From: Candidatus Lithacetigena glycinireducens
GTDB taxonomy: Bacteria; Coprothermobacterota; HKB111
NCBI GenBank assembly: GCA_018725485.1
Contig: QLUP01000048.1
Span: 1 to 7,298, forward strand
DNA: 7,298 nucleotides
Direction: 5' to 3'
Under the pieces are notes generated by a model that saw only the letters and a list, made by a program, of their open reading frames with translations, was not told the origin of the DNA and searched no databases. Below, in pieces: positions 6,954 to 7,298 of this stretch. Each line of letters opens with the position of its first letter. Position 1 is the first letter of the stretch. A program made the translations under genes and the position numbers.

Positions 6954-7006
6954 TAGTAGTAGAAAGGTCAAATTATTAATTTTAATTGTAAGATTTTCTA
7001 CTACTA
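6954..7006 (+). repeat. 12-bp perfect inverted repeat with AT-rich loop
   Basis: TAGTAGTAGAAA at 6954-6965 is the exact reverse complement of TTTCTACTACTA at 6995-7006. The 29-nt interior is AT-rich and contains the smaller palindrome ATTAA-TT-TTAAT. It could form a hairpin in DNA or RNA. It lies immediately before the first recognisable transposase codons. It may be an element end, a small inserted palindromic element or a terminator-like structure; I cannot decide among these. Confidence 0.75.
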
Positions 7007-7298
7007 TGCTCTACATTTCAAGAAAGACCCCAAGAACCATCAGACAGATAATGATAGAGGAAGGATTATGGACACTCAGAAGGCGCAAAAAGCCGGATTA
7101 TCGAATCTCTAGATCCCGCAAGGAGTATTACGGCGAAATGGAGCAGTTTGACGGCTCTTACGAATACTGGTTTGAAGAAATGACTTCACTATCAGATTTA
7201 ACAACCAGTGGTACCAACTTACCAAAGAGCAGCCAGCTACCATTCGTCCCAAGGATCGAGTCTTAATAGAAGAAAGACTAGATGGTTCTCTTCAGATC
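7006..7298 (+). pseudogene. ISNCY-like DDE transposase remnant with missing N-terminus, core deletion and frame change
   Basis: In the frame beginning at ATG 7006, residues 4-58 resemble the middle of ISNCY-type transposases: ISRKTPRTIRQIMIEEGLW, then an Arg/Lys-rich stretch, then GEMEQFDGSYEYWFEE, which carries the first catalytic Asp (D49, codon 7150-7152). Homology in that frame ends near 7179. It resumes in the third forward frame from about 7203 with NQWYQL, and VLIEERLDGSLQI follows; these are typical of the family's C-terminal region. The catalytic core with the second Asp and the Glu, roughly 200 residues, is absent between the two parts. The N-terminal helix-turn-helix region, roughly 100 residues, is also missing before 7006, where a TAA (6949-6951) closes the frame. 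The product cannot be active. The remnant runs off the right edge. The family call rests on my recall of conserved motifs. Confidence 0.8.

Larger units (their letters stand above)
6898..7298 (+). mobile_element. Remnant of an ISNCY-like insertion sequence (right end outside window)
   Basis: This block contains the 24-bp tandem repeat, the 12-bp inverted repeat and the broken DDE transposase, and it directly follows the point where the RAYT gene loses homology. The left limit is tentative: TGT at 6898-6900, immediately before the repeats, resembles the TGT terminus common to DDE elements with repeated transposase-binding sites. The junction with RAYT sequence could be anywhere from about 6850. 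No target-site duplication can be checked because the right end is outside the window. Confidence 0.5.

Overview
The window looks like chromosomal DNA from a low-to-moderate GC bacterium. It has intrinsic terminators with U-tails, a near-perfect AAAGGAGG ribosome-binding site, standard-code reading frames and a Glu/Lys/Arg-rich proteome that favours AGA/AGG arginine codons. The combination of a small Tbcl-type zinc ribbon on a helicase, a RAYT-type transposase and an ISNCY-like transposase would fit an uncultured candidate-phylum lineage (Patescibacteria or similar). That placement is a guess; no marker gene is present.

Layout, all on the + strand. (1) Positions 2-2866 hold a very large protein of unknown function (937 residues from the first TTG, but the frame is open to the left edge, so the gene is probably 5'-partial). 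Its middle section resembles a metallo-beta-lactamase fold without the metal-binding histidines. (2) Positions 2866-3003 hold a strong intrinsic terminator that overlaps the stop codon, a candidate promoter and a strong ribosome-binding site. (3) Positions 3004-6489 encode a 1161-residue DEAH-box RNA helicase of the HrpA/HrpB type. It has an N-terminal zinc ribbon, the full helicase core, HA2 and OB-like regions, two possible S1/OB-like segments and a C-terminal KH domain. (4) A second intrinsic terminator lies at 6499-6528. (5) From about 6661 to the right edge is a graveyard of mobile DNA: a RAYT (Y1/HUH) transposase cut off right after its HUH motif, then a 24-bp tandem repeat, a 12-bp inverted repeat, and an ISNCY-like DDE transposase remnant that has lost its N-terminus and most of its catalytic core.

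The two large genes are co-oriented neighbours, but a terminator separates them and the second has its own candidate promoter and ribosome-binding site, so they need not be one operon. The helicase is built from RNA-handling parts (zinc ribbon, DEAH motor, OB-like folds, KH). If the MBL-like reading of the first protein is correct, the pair would recall the nuclease-fold plus helicase partnerships of RNA processing, with a catalytically dead nuclease fold. That is inference. The most notable content is the unusual helicase architecture and the unrecognised giant protein beside it.
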